From the NCBI GenBank assembly GCA_038503035.1, contig JAVSML010024271.1, positions 744,001 through 808,000 on the forward strand: a DNA stretch of 64,000 bases. Reading direction: 5' to 3'. A program made the translations under genes and the position numbers. Of the stretch, positions 34,501-49,500 are shown one piece after another. Each line of letters starts with the position of its first letter. The first letter of the stretch is position 1. Under the pieces are notes generated by a model. The model saw nothing but the letters and a program-made list of their open reading frames with translations. It did not search any database and was not told the origin of the DNA. Origin of the DNA: Crocodylus rhombifer. Its lineage: Eukaryota; Chordata; Crocodylia; Crocodylidae.

Positions 34501-37500
34501 AAACGTTGTTTACTTTCTGTATATAATTCAACATTGCCTGAAAAAAATGAACCTATTCTTTATATTGCATTAACATCAAGGATAAGTTTCATGCTGTAGA
34601 AACCTATAGGGAAATAGTTTTGTAAATACAAAATAACTGTTCTTGACTCAAAAGAGAAATTTCTCTCTCTCCCATGACAAGACAACTATTTTTCTTTACT
34701 TCCTTGTCACAATGGGACTCTATTTAAGATGCAGACCTGAACAGTCTTTTATTAAAGTTAATTTCTTCGAGTTTTGTAGCCACCCTTGTTATTCATCTGT
34801 CTTGAACTCCTATGCTACATAGTTGGTGATGATATTACTGTAACCATCCAACTAGATGCAGAATTTTAAATCTAGTAATGATTGGCCCTTTAGAAGAAGA
34901 CACGCAAGTAAATAGAAATGGTGATATAAGGGCAGTTTGAGGACTTAGTCCTGTCACACTTTAATGTGTAGCGTTTTATGGCAATGCTTTGTGTGACCAG
35001 TGTGTTTATGTATTGTGGAATTAGAGAAACATGCCCATAAAATATGTGACATCCACATTAATACTGAATGTTTCAACTGGTTATAGAAACGGTTGCACCG
35101 TGTAAATTCAGAGGACTCTTGCAAGTTCCCACTCATAATCAACTGTCTTTAAATTGCATGGCTGCTGTATGATCTGAAATTTAAATCATTAAGCGATAGG
35201 AACAGAAAGAGAATTTTAGGTTTAAACTCTTACCAGTCCTCCACAAGTTTTCTTTTTGTAGCTTGCTTCTCTGCTTTGTACTCTCCTATTCCCTCTCATA
35301 GCCTTCACCTTTACTTTTTTATATAATGCTATTGTTACTGCAGTCACTTGTCTGGCTTTGCTGTCATTAGCAGGACTCCTGCATTCTTCACTGCTGATGT
35401 AGAATTTATTATGAAACCACAGCTTGCTAGAGAACCATGTGCCTGCAGTCTGCACTTTCTTCAGTTCTATTTTTGAAATGTTTTCTTTGCAATGCTAGGG
35501 GATAGAAACTGAGTGTAAGATGGTGCTGTTATATCCACCTAAACCAGCCTGAATTACCACTTTTCAGGTCAAGCTTGAAATCATTTCTTCCGTTTCATGG
35601 AATAAATAATATTAGCTGTAGCATCCAGCTAATAGGCCAGAGCCTTGGGTGCTTTCTGGCTGTTTTGCACTGCAGCACTCCTGTTGAGTTCTGGCCATAA
35701 AGTCACAGGTGATGGAAGGTTCCCTTTAGTGCAAATGCAAAGGGAGGCACTCCTCTGATGGTATAGAGCCAAGCCTAGTTGTCACTACTTATTGCTGGCA
35801 TAGAAGGAAGATATTATGTATGACTAGGATTCCACTCTGCACTGTCAATTCTTGGCTGCTGTTTTGGCTCCCTTGGGCTATACCAACTGACTTGTTAAAG
35901 TAGACCTCAGGTTGATGTACCTTTATAGGGATGACGCAACTCTATAGATAGCAACCTATAGCATGGTGCTATCCTTATATCCCACACCTTGTGCAGTGTG
36001 TTCCTTGGTCTTAGCCAGTTATCTTCCCCAGTATTTGTTCCAGGCTCCCAAATGCTACTTCCTGTATTTTTTTGGGTGTCAGAAGCCTCAAATGCATACA
36101 TAGTTATGTCCTCAAGTTTTACTGGCCTCATCCTCTTCCTGGCATTTTCTCCAGTGTGCTATCAATTCACATGCAGCTGATTGAAAACTAAACATTTCAG
36201 AGCAAATTTAATTTAAAAATAAATAATGAGTCCCCCCTCCCAACTGTAATTATACTGTTTCATGTGCAATCCAATAAAAATGTGTGTTTATTTTTCCTGA
36301 GGCTGTTGCATTTTTTTTCCTGTGTGCAGCATTGGAGTTTTGCAGAAATCAGGGCATCTTTGTGATGAAATGAAATTCTACAGAGGTTATAAGGATTTGA
36401 CTACATGTTTTAGACTACTGAGAAAATGTAACAAACTTAAGCAAGGTTCAACTTAAACTCTATAATAGCATAAGTCTTAAATGGCTGTGAACATAATTAT
36501 AATCCCTGAATCTTGCATAGTTTTCCAAAAGAGAGTCAAGATCACTCTGCCAATCACATGCAGATTCTGATTCTTCCAAGAGGTCCAAGAACTGCTCAGT
36601 TGATTTAAAAAAAAATCACGCTTTTTTTAAATTGAGACAACTGAGGCTGTTTGCCATTTGTAAGGTGTCCTCATCTTCCAGTCTTGGCATTGTTTTCCAA
36701 GTGTCCTATCTTCTATGCTCTGCTTTTTTTTCAATCAAGGGAAATGGGTCTTTGGGGGTCTACAGTTCTCATTTCCTTCTGAGTTCAAAAAGATTTTATT
36801 TCAGCGAGTCTTGGCTTGGTATATTGATATTTTTGGGTCTTTTCTTATCTTTCTTTGAAGTGCAGTGTGTTTGTTTAAATGTTTTATTAATTCTTGCAGC
36901 AATAAATAAAACAAGATAGGCATACAAGAAAGTAGCTGCAACTTACTATTTAGTTTAACTAACAATAAAGGAATATGCTTTATCAACTTCTCATAATGAG
37001 TAGAAGGTACTTAAATAGGCTGGATACATTGAAGTATCTGGTTGTTGGAATCAAACCATTTTAACTTGCAGTATTGTACTTAATGGCATTGTGCTTTCAA
37101 ATTTGTCATAAAAATATAATGAATCCAGTGATCAATATTTAGCTGTTGTATTGTTTCAGTAGTACAGAAGTAATTTAATAGCTGAGGTTAACCAAAGTCA
37201 ATTTACTTCTGGGTGTAAATATAAGTAATCTGTTAGATGGAATGATTATGTCGCTAATCCTGAAAACACTTAGGCACATGCTTAGCCTAAATGTGAATAA
37301 TTCTGGTGACTTAAGTGGGTCTTATGTACATGAAGCTAAGCATATTGATAACTATATGCAGGGAGTGGATTGTTAAAAAAAATTGTAAAAGATTATATTA
37401 AAACCTATTTTGTTTGATGAAATTTGAATTAGCACTTCAATTGCTTTGAAACATTAACATTCAGAACACTACATGTTGCCCGTTCTTATGTGATCATATC

Positions 37501-40500
37501 ACCATGATCTAATAAATACAGTCTACATGATTTATGTTTGTTCCAGCACGTCATGAAAATGAAATAGTGTATCTTCATTTTGCTTGCTGTAGAGGATTTT
37601 TTTTAACTTTGCTAAAAGAGAACTTGTACAGGTTACAGATGATCAGTTCTAAGAAGGTAACTTCCTATTTCAAATTCTGAACTGTGATGTGTAAAAGAGG
37701 CTTGAATAAACTCTACTAGCCTGCCCAGGTTTGTTTTGGAACCTATAGTCATTGTAATGGAACTCAAGGAGTTAGAGTTTTACTTTGCGTTCTTGATATG
37801 AAGATGGAAAACATGGTCTCTGAGGCCGCTCCCTGTTTGGGGAAATCCATCACTTATTTCCCTGCCTTCTACATTTTCTCCATCCTGCTGCCAAAACCTA
37901 AACCAGAAGATGGCAGAATATCAAGGATTGATTTAGCGCAACTTGAGCTGCAAGCTGAAGGTGGCTGCTAACATCTCCTCTTTCTAAAAGAGCCTTGTGT
38001 TTATGGCCTGACATCAGATAATTCAGTCTGGCCTGTGTGCAGAGCATCTTGTGTTTATCATTAAAGTTTTATTCAGTGGTTACGATGCTTGTTTTCTGGG
38101 TCAGACCTTGAATCCCTTTTCATTTGAGACAGTGGTGTTTGTGGTTACCTCACTCCCAATCAATGTTGTATACACCAGCCTTTCTACAGTTACATGTCTC
38201 AAAGGATCCTCTTAAAGAGACACTGACTTTCCCCATGTCCATCTTAAACACTATTGTAGTTTATATCTATATCTATATATATCAATATATATTTAAAAAA
38301 ATCAAAACCAACCTAAGCATCTTATAAATTGACATAAAAGATTATGTTCATAGTACCTAAATACATCAGGGTTCAATGTAGCACACTTGGTGAAAAGAAC
38401 TGCTGCAGAGCCCTTCCGTAGCAACCTCTAATAGCATTCATCAGACTCACCTAAGTGAGTGGCTGTCAAAGTTTTTAGACTCAAGCTCCCCTTCAAAATT
38501 TTTCATAGTTATAGTGGCATTCCATTTAAAAATGAATATCACTATATTATGGATAATGTACTATAAACATAGTTCTTTTATGAATTAATGTCTTATTACT
38601 TGGTTATATAATTATACTACATTTATCCCAGTATTTTCATGCTGCTGGTGGGGAGTGCCCCGTTGCTCTGCACGGCTTAACACATGTTTGCTCCCAGTGC
38701 AACAGTGGATTTTCCCACACACGGCCCAGGTCACGAATGGGGTTTGGGAACTGCTAGGCCAGGCTCTTCCTTTAGTTATCCCAAGGCAATCCTCCCTGAA
38801 CTCCAACCCTGGGACCCTAATGAACAGAGCCTGGGGGTGCTCAGCTGAGAGGGAGGAGGCACCAGGCTGCACATGCAACATGTGGGGAGTGCTGAGGGCA
38901 TGGGCAAAAGGATACAAGGCTTGGAGAGGGAAGGGGACAGGTCAAGGGGGTACCATGGCATGCTTACTTCTGCTGCTGTAGTGTAATGCCATGTGCTTTG
39001 CTTCACAACAGTAACACCCTAGGAGATAGGTGTGACTACTATCAGATGGAACTGCCCCATGTCCCTCACCTTTTAAGAAGCATGTTGGAGTCAAACCAGG
39101 ATGAGCTGCTGCAAAAGCAGTGTGCCTGCATGCGTAATGTAATGCAGACAGCCGCACCACTCAGCTGTATCCGTTTCTCAGTTTGGCACTGATGCACCTC
39201 CTGAAAACAGCCCACTGTGGCGGCGGTGTTGTGATACCCCCGGCAGGTTCTCAAGGCACCTCAGTTGAGATCCACTGACCTGAGATAATGCGCACCTACC
39301 CAGTAATGTTAGCGGTAGTCTCTTTACTTCATCCTCTTAACATCTACCCTGCTGAAGACGGAGTCATTTATTAATCTGCCCATTTTGATAGCAGAAAGAC
39401 TCAAAGCCCTACCTGACAAAACTCATTAGAACTGGGGTATTAATAATTGATGTTGCCAACAATTACATTCAGTAAAGTTTCAAGAAATGAAATTGCTTTC
39501 TTGATGGAATAACTATTTTTTGCTGTCTGACTGGTTCAAACTTGAATATTCAGGTCCAGATGTCTTTGAAATACATTACATGCTCCATTCAACTGCCACA
39601 TCCATGTTAATGGTCACTTTGCTGTGTTGCTCCTTCTTCAAAATAACAGCTGAAGCACTCCAACCTTTCCTTTATCTCTTATTATGAGATGTTGATCCCT
39701 GAGCAGTCTAACACTCTGTGTCTATGGAAGTGTGCTTCCTTTGCTGCTGTATTTATTGTTGCTGTACATAACTGAAAACGCTCCAAATCAAGAACACTAG
39801 GGAGAGCTGTATTCAGAGAGCTCAGAAATGAGGGGCGGCCTCTGACATTTTAAGTTTCTTCACGTGGGAGAAGAAAGAGTAAAATGCTTTCTATCTTGCA
39901 TCTTTTACATGTGCTCACATGTCTTTTTGATGTGTAGCACAGAGTCTGATCTGATTTCTGCTGCCTACAAATCCTACTGCCCTTAGAGTCAGGGCTTAGA
40001 ACCTACCCCACATTCTGGAGTGTTTTTAATTGAAGACTAACACATGTAAAGCTTACATGAGCTGGCTGTTTAGACGTTTCTCCCCCTCCCTGCATGGCAT
40101 CCATTCCCACTTAGATTGTTTCTTGCCTTAGGGATGCTTCATTTTTATCTTCTTTAGTTGGTGGGGTGAGGAATAATGGAACTCGTCTACTCTGGATGCC
40201 AGGGTAAGTCAGCAGATTAACACTTTTTCTCCATGCAGGGCAAGAATGCACCTGGCACAAATGGTATTGCCTCTTTCATTAGTAGAGATGAAATAAGAAG
40301 CAAAAGGGGTGCTCATTTTAAACTCATAGAGCAGTAAGGCTGGAAGTGACCTCAGCTTATCATCTAGTCCAGCCCAGGACCAAACCTGTGACCTTGGTGT
40401 TACTTGCACCTTGCTTGAACCAACTAAATTAAACCACCCTGCATGACTTATTCCTGACTGTGGCAGAATCCTGCTTTTGTGTGAAAAAACTTCCTGTCGA

Positions 40501-43500
40501 GAAGTTTTGCCAGAACTATGGTTTAGGTCATAATAAATGGCATACAAATGCTATGAGAGTGAGATCTGCTGTATTTTCTTTCGCAAAGGTAAGCTCCCAC
40601 TTGGGTTCCTCTTGGTTAGAAGTGCAGATGGCATTAAATAAAGATGGGGCTTTTGCCTTTTTTAGTTGCTTAGTTATGTAAGAAGTTAGCCCAACACATT
40701 TAGAAAACACTTTTCTGCACTTTTTAATACTTCAACTCTGGGTTAACTTGGTTTTGCTATAGAGTTTACTAGGTTACGCAGGCTATATATACTGTGAGGA
40801 TGCCAACAATATTAACTAGCCATTTAATCCAAAAGAAAAAAATGGAAGTTTTAAATTGACTAAAAAATCCCTTCCCTTTGTAATTACTTAACTTTCACAC
40901 TCCTCTGGTGTGATACCACCATTTCAGTGGTTCTTTCTCAGGTAAGGCAGAGCCTAAATGTAAAAATAAAACAAAAAGATGTATGAAGGAAGCAAACACA
41001 CAAGTAACGCTTTCATGACCTTTTCCCTCATAGTAAAAAAGAGGGAGTGGGGGTCGGAATCTGAGCTTAATATTGCATCTTTTGCAGGTCACCTTTTAGG
41101 AAGGCTGAAAACAGATGACATCATAAGTTCAGCAAGGGCAGATTACAAAATATATGAGGTAGGTCAGGTTACACAAAGTGACAAGTGTATTCTCTTCGCT
41201 GCCACCTAGTGAAAAAGAGCCTGCAGGTGAAACCACCAGGTGAAACTTGAAACTGGCTCTTTTAGAAGCTCCCCCTCAGTTTTTTCTGACCATTAAGCTA
41301 TTGGTTTACCAAAAGCTCTTATCACGTATCAAGGTGCACAGTGCTGTTTTGAGACTCTTTATATACTTAATGAAGCCAGTATGCCAAAACCTGCAGTAGT
41401 TCACTTTGTTATACAAAGTCCAGTTTTCTATTGTTGTGTTGTTGGGTTTTTTTGGAGAACAGTTAAGACAAGAAGCAACTTCTATCTCCCTCTTAGAAAA
41501 CAACTGCCCACCTCCCAAAAGAAACAGTTTGATAACAGCTAATAATTCAGATATTGCATTTTTAGACTGTAATAACTTGATGCCTATGGGCTGTTACAAA
41601 TACTGCTTTTAATTTCAGCTAATACTGTACTGCTTGTTTTGTGCAGTGTTGGGCTTTCCATAATACAAGAACACATCTCTTCATATATTCTAAACTGAGC
41701 TGTCTTCTCCACACCTGAAGTCTGAAGTTGTTTTATACCACTTTACATTTTTGTCCTCTTTCAAATAATTTTGCTGAAGTGTCAAGGGCCATCCTGCTAA
41801 TGTTAGAGCAGCAACTATGGTTTCGGTGGCTGTGTGGCACTCTAGTACTGTTAGTTAATTTAGCTTTCGGGATATTTTTTTTTTCAAACCAAGCAAATGT
41901 GATATTGGAGGACAAAACTCGCACACGACACAAACCTACCATATCTCCATCAAAAATTCTGTTTCTCTTTGGATTTAAGAGAGGATTAATAATCCAAGTT
42001 GAGGTTTAAACATGCTCCCAATTTTTTTCAAAGGCAGAAACGTATTCAGTTTTGAACGTGACTATACATGGCACACCTAACCTTTAGTAATTCTCTTCAC
42101 TTCTCTGATTTTTAGTTTGCTGAAAAGCTCTGGGGTGCAGTGTAAGTTTTCTGTTTTGTTTCCCCTCCTTTGGAGCAGCAGTTGCATGCCCTTCATAAAT
42201 TGAAAAGTTGTTTAATTTCACTATAGCTTCTGTAACTATTAGTGCCTGCTCTGCTGAAATGCTATTTTGCTACATCTGGCAGTGATTTGCAACAAAAGAA
42301 ATACATGCCTTCCCCAGCAGCACTCTGTTGGGTATTGTTAACCTCCATTTTCTTGGGGTTGGATCAAAGTGATGCCTACAATGAATTTTCTGGATTCAGT
42401 GTCTCGCACTCACTACTGTGATTGCCAAAAATGGCTTGTATCCATAATTTGGCCATAAAATAAAATCTTGGTCTTGAATAAATGACAAGCTACTCAAACT
42501 AACAGCAGGATCAAGTCATGTACACTAAAAATGAGAAGGGGCATTTAATTTGGTCTCCCAGTTGCATGATTATTTCAAAGGCTGTTTTTGTTTTGTTTCC
42601 CCCAACCTTCTGCTTGTCTAGTATTGATTTACATGGCAATTTTCCATCACTCCCCTTACCATCAGAAAGTTTTTCCTGATATTCAGATCATATTTCCCCA
42701 CCCACACTTTTTTTTATAAATACATTTTTCATACTATTCTAGTTATACTCCCATATCCTATCCTAAATGATTCCTCTGCATCCCTGATATTTACATCCTT
42801 TAGATGTTTGTAGGTCACTTGCAGGGGCCTTGTGGAAGCGATGAAGCTTTTGAAGGATTTGAGTAAGCAAGGCCTTATGTGGATTAGCATGTTTAACTGA
42901 GGCTCCCCCGCCCCCAAAAAACCAAAACTGTACACAAGGGTCTATTGACTTGGATACCTTGATTAACTTCATGAAGGACTGGTTAGTTGCTGTTGCTGGA
43001 ATAAAGATGAAAGATTTGAGATGTTCGATACACCAAGATAGTACAAAGTGCTCATTATTATTTTACTTGCTTATCAACAGGCACCTGTTTAAATTTCTGA
43101 GCTCTGATTATGGATCACTACTTGAGCAAAATTCCTACCGACTTCAATAAGAGTGGTGACATTGTAAGATTTTCATAATCAGATCTTTTGAGTATTAACA
43201 GATGGTCACTGACTGCCTGAAACAAAGTTGTTGGGTTTTGTTTTGTTGATCACCACAGGTACCTGGAAACAGAACAAAATTTGCCTTCTGGAAACTAAAA
43301 CTAACTGTGAAGTAAAAGTTTTCCCCATCTCTCATTTTTTTTTCTTGCTACATATTTCAGAGAATTGTGAGAATAATAAATTGATTTTGGAGCCTCTTTA
43401 TTGCAGATGTTTGGTGTTAAAAAGTAGCAAGTTTCTCTGGAATTATGTAGAGGTTTCCCTTGCTTTATGCGGGTTCTGTATGTGCGAATTCGCTCTTATG

Positions 43501-46500
43501 TGATGACTCTTTTTATACCGAAAATTCGTTACATGTGAGGTAAATTCAGTCTTATGCGCTAGGTGTGGTGGAAGCCTGCAGTCAGCTGCTTTGTACAGTG
43601 CATTGTGGGAATGACGCTGTAGGCCAGGGAGCAGTGCCATGTGCTGTCTTTTCACCTCCCCCAACAACCTCCTGGCCCTGCTCATGCCCCTCGCTCCCCC
43701 CAACGCCCAGGGTTGGGTGCGGGGCTGTCCCTGGGCCAGGGTCTTCATAGTGGCACCACCCTCATGCCACCCCTCATGTGCAGTGCTAGTAGGTGCGGGG
43801 AGAGAGATCCCGCTGTGGGTATGGCAGTGGAGGTGATGGAGGCTGCAGCGAAGACCTGCAGCCAGGGACGGACTCGTGCCCCTTCCTCACCCCCCATCCC
43901 CGTGCCAGCGCCACACATGAGGGTAGCACAGCTGTGAAGCCCCTGGCCCAGGGACAGCCCCACACTCGGCTGCTCTGCAGCACCAGCCCCTGCAGCCCAG
44001 CCTAGTCCAGCCCCATCAACATGGTGGGCCAGGAGCTATGAGCCATGAAGTCACCTGGCAGCAGCACCATACTATCTGCTGTTGGTGAGTACCAAAATTG
44101 TCTTGTAACAGTGATAGAAATGGGCCTAGGGGTCAGTCCAGTTGAGGTCTTGGAACGTCTCCCTATTTGTTACATTGCAAAGTAGGTTCCCTTTATGCGA
44201 ATTTGAGTAGTTGCACTGTTTTCTATTAACACACGTACAGCATAAAGCAAGGGAAACCTGTACTTGGAGTAGTGTACCTGACAAGTTTATACCAACACAC
44301 TGTTGCTATAGAAAATCAGTGACAGTTGGTCCAAACTATTTCATTGGAAAGATTTTTTTCCCCCCTGTAAGTACTAGGGACACTGAAGGAAAACAGAATC
44401 ATGGACAAGTAGGGCTGGAAGGGACTTCAGAAGGCCATCCAGTCCAACCGCTTCCTCAAGGCAGGATCATCCCTGTCTAAACCACCTTACACAAATGTTT
44501 GTCTAAGGTTCCTAAAACACTGAGACCAGCCCTCATGCACAACTAACTACTAGGCATACTGTCTGAAAAATCACAAACATGCTCTAATGTGTTACAGGTA
44601 AAGCAGGGGGATAATGGCACTCAGTGTTTCCTTGCATTGATGCCATGGACTGCATGACTGAACTTTCTGTTTTGAAAATTCTCCTATTAACAGGTTTTTT
44701 TTTCCCTTTTGTGTATTTGTCAGCTTACATATTAGTTGCAGTTGTACTTTGCACAAACTCTAATTAGACAGCCATCAATACTGGGGGCCAAAGGCTTACT
44801 AACAATGCAACTGTGCTAGCAGTGTCTTAATTGGTTGAGTATAATTGTCATTAGGCAACGATAAAGACATCTGGGGCTCTGGAGAGAAATCAGCCTTCCT
44901 CACCCCTTCCCCAGATTTGTTCTGGCTCTTGCTATCCAATTTAGTTAGGCTTTTTTAGTCGGATTTTGTTTTTGTCCAGCTTTTCATTGTTTTCCCTCAC
45001 ATGAAATTGTCTGCCTCTTCAGCACCACTTCATTAGAACAGTGCCTGGCTCCCACGTGTCCAGCTCCTTCCACGTTCGCTTTGCGTTTCAGTGCCCACTG
45101 CTGAGTCAGCCTGGAATGTGAGCAAAGACAGGCCATGGGCTTTCTTTGTAATTCCTTTCTTCCACTTTCACCACCAGAGAAATGACTGAGAAAATGATTT
45201 ACCTCCTTAGAGCTATTAACTGTAAAAAACAGTTAAGTTACCGTTTCTGTAAGCAGGTATCTACAAAATTGCTCAAGTAGAGGTGTCAAACTCACCCTGA
45301 GCCAGATCTGGACTGTGGGTCTCCTCCCAGGCCAGATTCATGGAGCCAGCAGGAGCTGCAGTGAGTCTGGGAGTGGGCAGCAGTGCAAGCCAGGTATTGA
45401 GTGGCAGAGTGGGTGGGGGAACAGGAGTAGTGCTAGGGGAGGAGTGGGCAACAGTGGGGTAAATGAGAGCTGCATCTGCAGAGCCATTGCTTGCCTCCCT
45501 GCCACCAATGGTAATATCCATCAGGGGTTTAGGGACCGCAAATTCTGCAGCAGGGTATGCTCCAGTGGCCACCCCCCACCAACTTCGGTAGCTTGCCAGA
45601 CTATTGGCAGGCCAAATGTAATGGTTCCATAGGCCAGATCTAGCCCACTGGTCATATATTTGACATCACTGCTCTAGTAAAATTAGTCATGGTTGTTTTT
45701 CAGTTTGACTGTAACGTGCTGTCGACAGCCTTGACAAAGTTACTTAAGCATAATACAGTTCATAGTAAAAATGCAAACAAATAATAGTCCCTCCTTAATG
45801 AACTGTTTCAAAGGTTAATGTTTGCAAAATTTAAGTGCAAGTGTTAATTGTTGGTCCGTTAAAACAGGTTTATTTACCCAAATCCATCATGCCAGTGTTT
45901 TATATAGTAACTTTCTTAAGGTTTATTACAGGAATGGTTTTTCAGAGTTATAACAACATTGCCAAAAAGAATAACTGAGCATATATATAGTCACAGAAAT
46001 ATAAAAGCTACAAACAGTACAATAGCGAAAGAGAGACATTAAGGGAATGTCTTTAGTGATATATAAGTTCAACTTGGAAGTTGTCTTCACTGGCCAGGGC
46101 CACAGGAACAGCATTTCCTCATCTGTATTATACCTTGTACCTTGTAGCTTGCAGCAAAGCTTTTCATATTGTGCTGCACTGTTTTTGTGCAAACCACTAA
46201 GATGTATCCCAGGTTCACATGCAAAACTCTTCTGGGGTGTGTTTATAGACTCTGCTCATGGGTAATAAAGGAATGAGCTGCAGAAGGGTCAGAAGTCAGC
46301 AGGAGGGAATTGTGCTGCTCATGTACTCCATGTGCATGAGGCTTGCAGCACTCACGGACTCCAAACTCTCTTCAGAAAGGGGAGGGCCAAGAAGTAAGTG
46401 GGGCCAGGGTGAATCTTGCATCTGGAAGCTCAGCAGAGCTTCTAGGGTTGGTCTGGAGTATTGCTGGGGTTTGAATTTAGGGATTTACAGTATAGATGGT

Positions 46501-49500
46501 CAGTAGGTATGGACTTGAAGATCACCTTAAGGTTGAAGCTAATGATAAATGTAGCCCCTTCCCCACCCTCCTCCAACTGCCATGTGAGCAGCACAAGCTG
46601 CCCACCTGAAACCCACCAGGGCTCCCACTGCATTCCCACCCCAGAGACTCCAGTCACGGCTGCCATAGCAGCTGGAGCAGTGGAAGCAATGGGCACTGGG
46701 CAGGAGCCTGGGGGCTGCGTGTTAACTCCTTGCAGGTCAGATGCAGCCTGTGGGCCACCAGTTAGATGCATCTGCCTGTAGCATTTAAAAGAAGGATTTT
46801 CCAGGGTCGTTGAATATTTCAGGAGGTGGAGAGGTAGGTGAGCAAGCATTTTCTTGAAAAAGATTTCTTGCCAACATCGGCATGACTGGAAAGTCATGGT
46901 GTGGGGTGCTGACTGGATGCTTGGTGTGTCAGGTAAATAGTTTGGGGAAAAATCCTTGCAGCATTTGGAATAAGAGGATGGACAGTGCGTGGGTTATTTG
47001 AAACAATCCAGAAATGCATTGTGAGTAGACACTGCTGTTTGAAGATGGTGGGATGCAGATATATTGACTTGTCTACCGCTCTAGCTTAGGAGACTTGTTT
47101 GGTAATCTTATTTTCAGTGAAGTATGTATCCGAATGGCCGTTTTTAAGGAATGGGTGTTGATACTGGTTGTGCCAAATTTCATTGAAACTGGTGAGTATA
47201 ACTGCTGTCTTTCATTTAAGAGAAGTGTAAGAGACAGTCAAATCTGTCACTGCCCACAACAAAAGCACATCCGAGTCCAGTCATCAGTTAGAACTGTCTG
47301 GATTGGGAAGCTTTGCTGAGTATTTTTTGGTAGTGAGGAGGGAAGAGAAACAGAAGTGTATAGAAAGAGATGACTGAAAACAAGACACAGCATGGACACA
47401 CATATTTTGTGACTCTGAGACATGCCAAGAGAGAGCTTTTGGACCAGGGTCTTGGCTGGAAGATGGTTGGAACTACAGACAAAGGGATTGTGTCTTGTTC
47501 TTTGATCCCTCCTGTGTTCAGGGAAACAGGACTTGGGTAAATGTTTGTAAATAAACTGTTTCCATCATCAGTTTCTTCTAACTGGAGCAGTCTGCATGTC
47601 CTAGAATTTCGGCGAGCAGTCTGGGTCAAAAGAGGTACAGCTGTATGTATTTGTTACCAAATTTGACCAATGAGAACAGTGGGCAGAAAACAGAAAACAG
47701 CTGAATGCTGCCCATATAATAGAAAATAGCATCTCTTTATTGTTCTATTATAAATCAACTAGAATTTTTTCCCCTAGCGTAAAAGTGCACTTGTCATCTT
47801 TGTCACCTTTGTTGGCAGTCTCAACAAACAACCAGACAATAGGTTTAGAATTACTACACCTGGTCTCTGATAAAGGACTTGATTATATAGGTCAGTTCAG
47901 CTTCAATCATCAAAACTATGTTTGCTCAAGAAACCTTAAAAAGTATTTGAAGTTTGTCCAAAAGGGCCCACAAAAACATTTATTACAGGGGTGCCAGTGT
48001 TCACACGGGACTGCACTCTGGCCAGGGTGATCCCTTCCAATTCTGTCATTCTGTTGAAGGTGGCATGCTTTAATTGGGTATGTTATAATAAATGTATCAT
48101 TTGGGAGCCTGTTGTACACTCTGCACCACATTCTTCTGCCACTTGCCTTGCTGTAAAAAGAAATTGTTTAAATAGAAAGGAAGAATTCCTGTTCCTTTAA
48201 AATTTTTGAAAGAACTATGGGTTTTACAGACAGAGTGCTGCCTTTTACAATAGCATTAAAAGAAAGCTATAGTTTTAAAAACTCCTTTGGACACTAAAAG
48301 CTATGTAATTTTACAGTTAAGGATCCAATACCAATCAGCCCTTTGCTTTTTGTTATGTGTGGTGGCATGTTCTGAGCTTTGGAGCATTCCCTTTGTATGT
48401 TCTGTAGCGAAGGTAGGCAGAGCTCACAAAAATATCAGATTCTTTCTCTCCTGATAGTTTCACTTAAGCCTTTTAACTCCCATCCCAACCCTCATGGTTG
48501 TTTTTTATACTCCCCAGTCTGAATAAATGCCAACAAATATGCTTATGTGTAATGGTATATACTGTTGCTTTCTTCTGCTCATCCTGGGGGTGAATATTCT
48601 GCTGCACAATGTTATCAATTCTTAACATAATTTGTTTCTCTTAAAGCCTTAATTTCCTGAGTAAATGTGATTCTAGGACAATCTCTGGTTCCTGTTAAAA
48701 GAGGAAAAACAAGATTTTTTGTCTTTGTGGCTGAGGAGATGCGCGTGAAACTATGGACCCTACCTGTGCAGGCACGTGAAGGGGAATGAAAAGCATCTCA
48801 GAAATAATGACTCCCAAAATGTCATGGTTGCAGGGGGACAGGGGGAATTCAACTTGTGGCATGTTCAGGGGGTGACAGCAGAGCTGTGCAAATTATTGTT
48901 TTTAGTGGTTTTGTGACAAAGCTGAAAAATCAAAAAAATATTTTGAGTCAATCTGGAATAAAAACAGTTCATTTTTAGATGAACTGAAAACAGCCCATTG
49001 AATTAAATGAAACATATGAAACAAAATGAATTAAAATGTTCTGTTTTGTTTTGGGCATTTTCAACTTGTTTTTAATAAATGCACTGGAAATTTGGAAATG
49101 AAGAGCTAGAGTCAGAGGATTTGGATGTTTTTTCACTGAACTGAGGAGGAAAAGGTGTCCCTCCATAACCACCAGTGTGTATCAAACAGCACTCGGGCAG
49201 AATACCAAAGTTCATGTCCCTTTTTTCTGTGATCCACAGCACAAATTGTTCCCTGACCACCAAACTCTATGGTTCTTTCTTGCTGTTTCAGGCCCAATAA
49301 ATATTTGTTGAGCAGTTTGAACAGGAGAGATTTAGGAATTTACCCTCCAAAGTACTTTATGGTTCAGAAGCAAGAGTATTCTCTGATGGGGGAGCAAATT
49401 CAAGGTCTCTGGGCTTCTAGTCAAGTGCCTGAACCATAAGCCTATCCTTTATCTTAGGACTGTCTAACTGACAGCCTGTGGAGTTAATTTGTAGCCCTCC

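Noticed and set aside
47985..48055. Possible CR1 tail ('gtgatcccttccaattctg')
   Set aside because: Only about 30 bases resemble CR1; too short to call.
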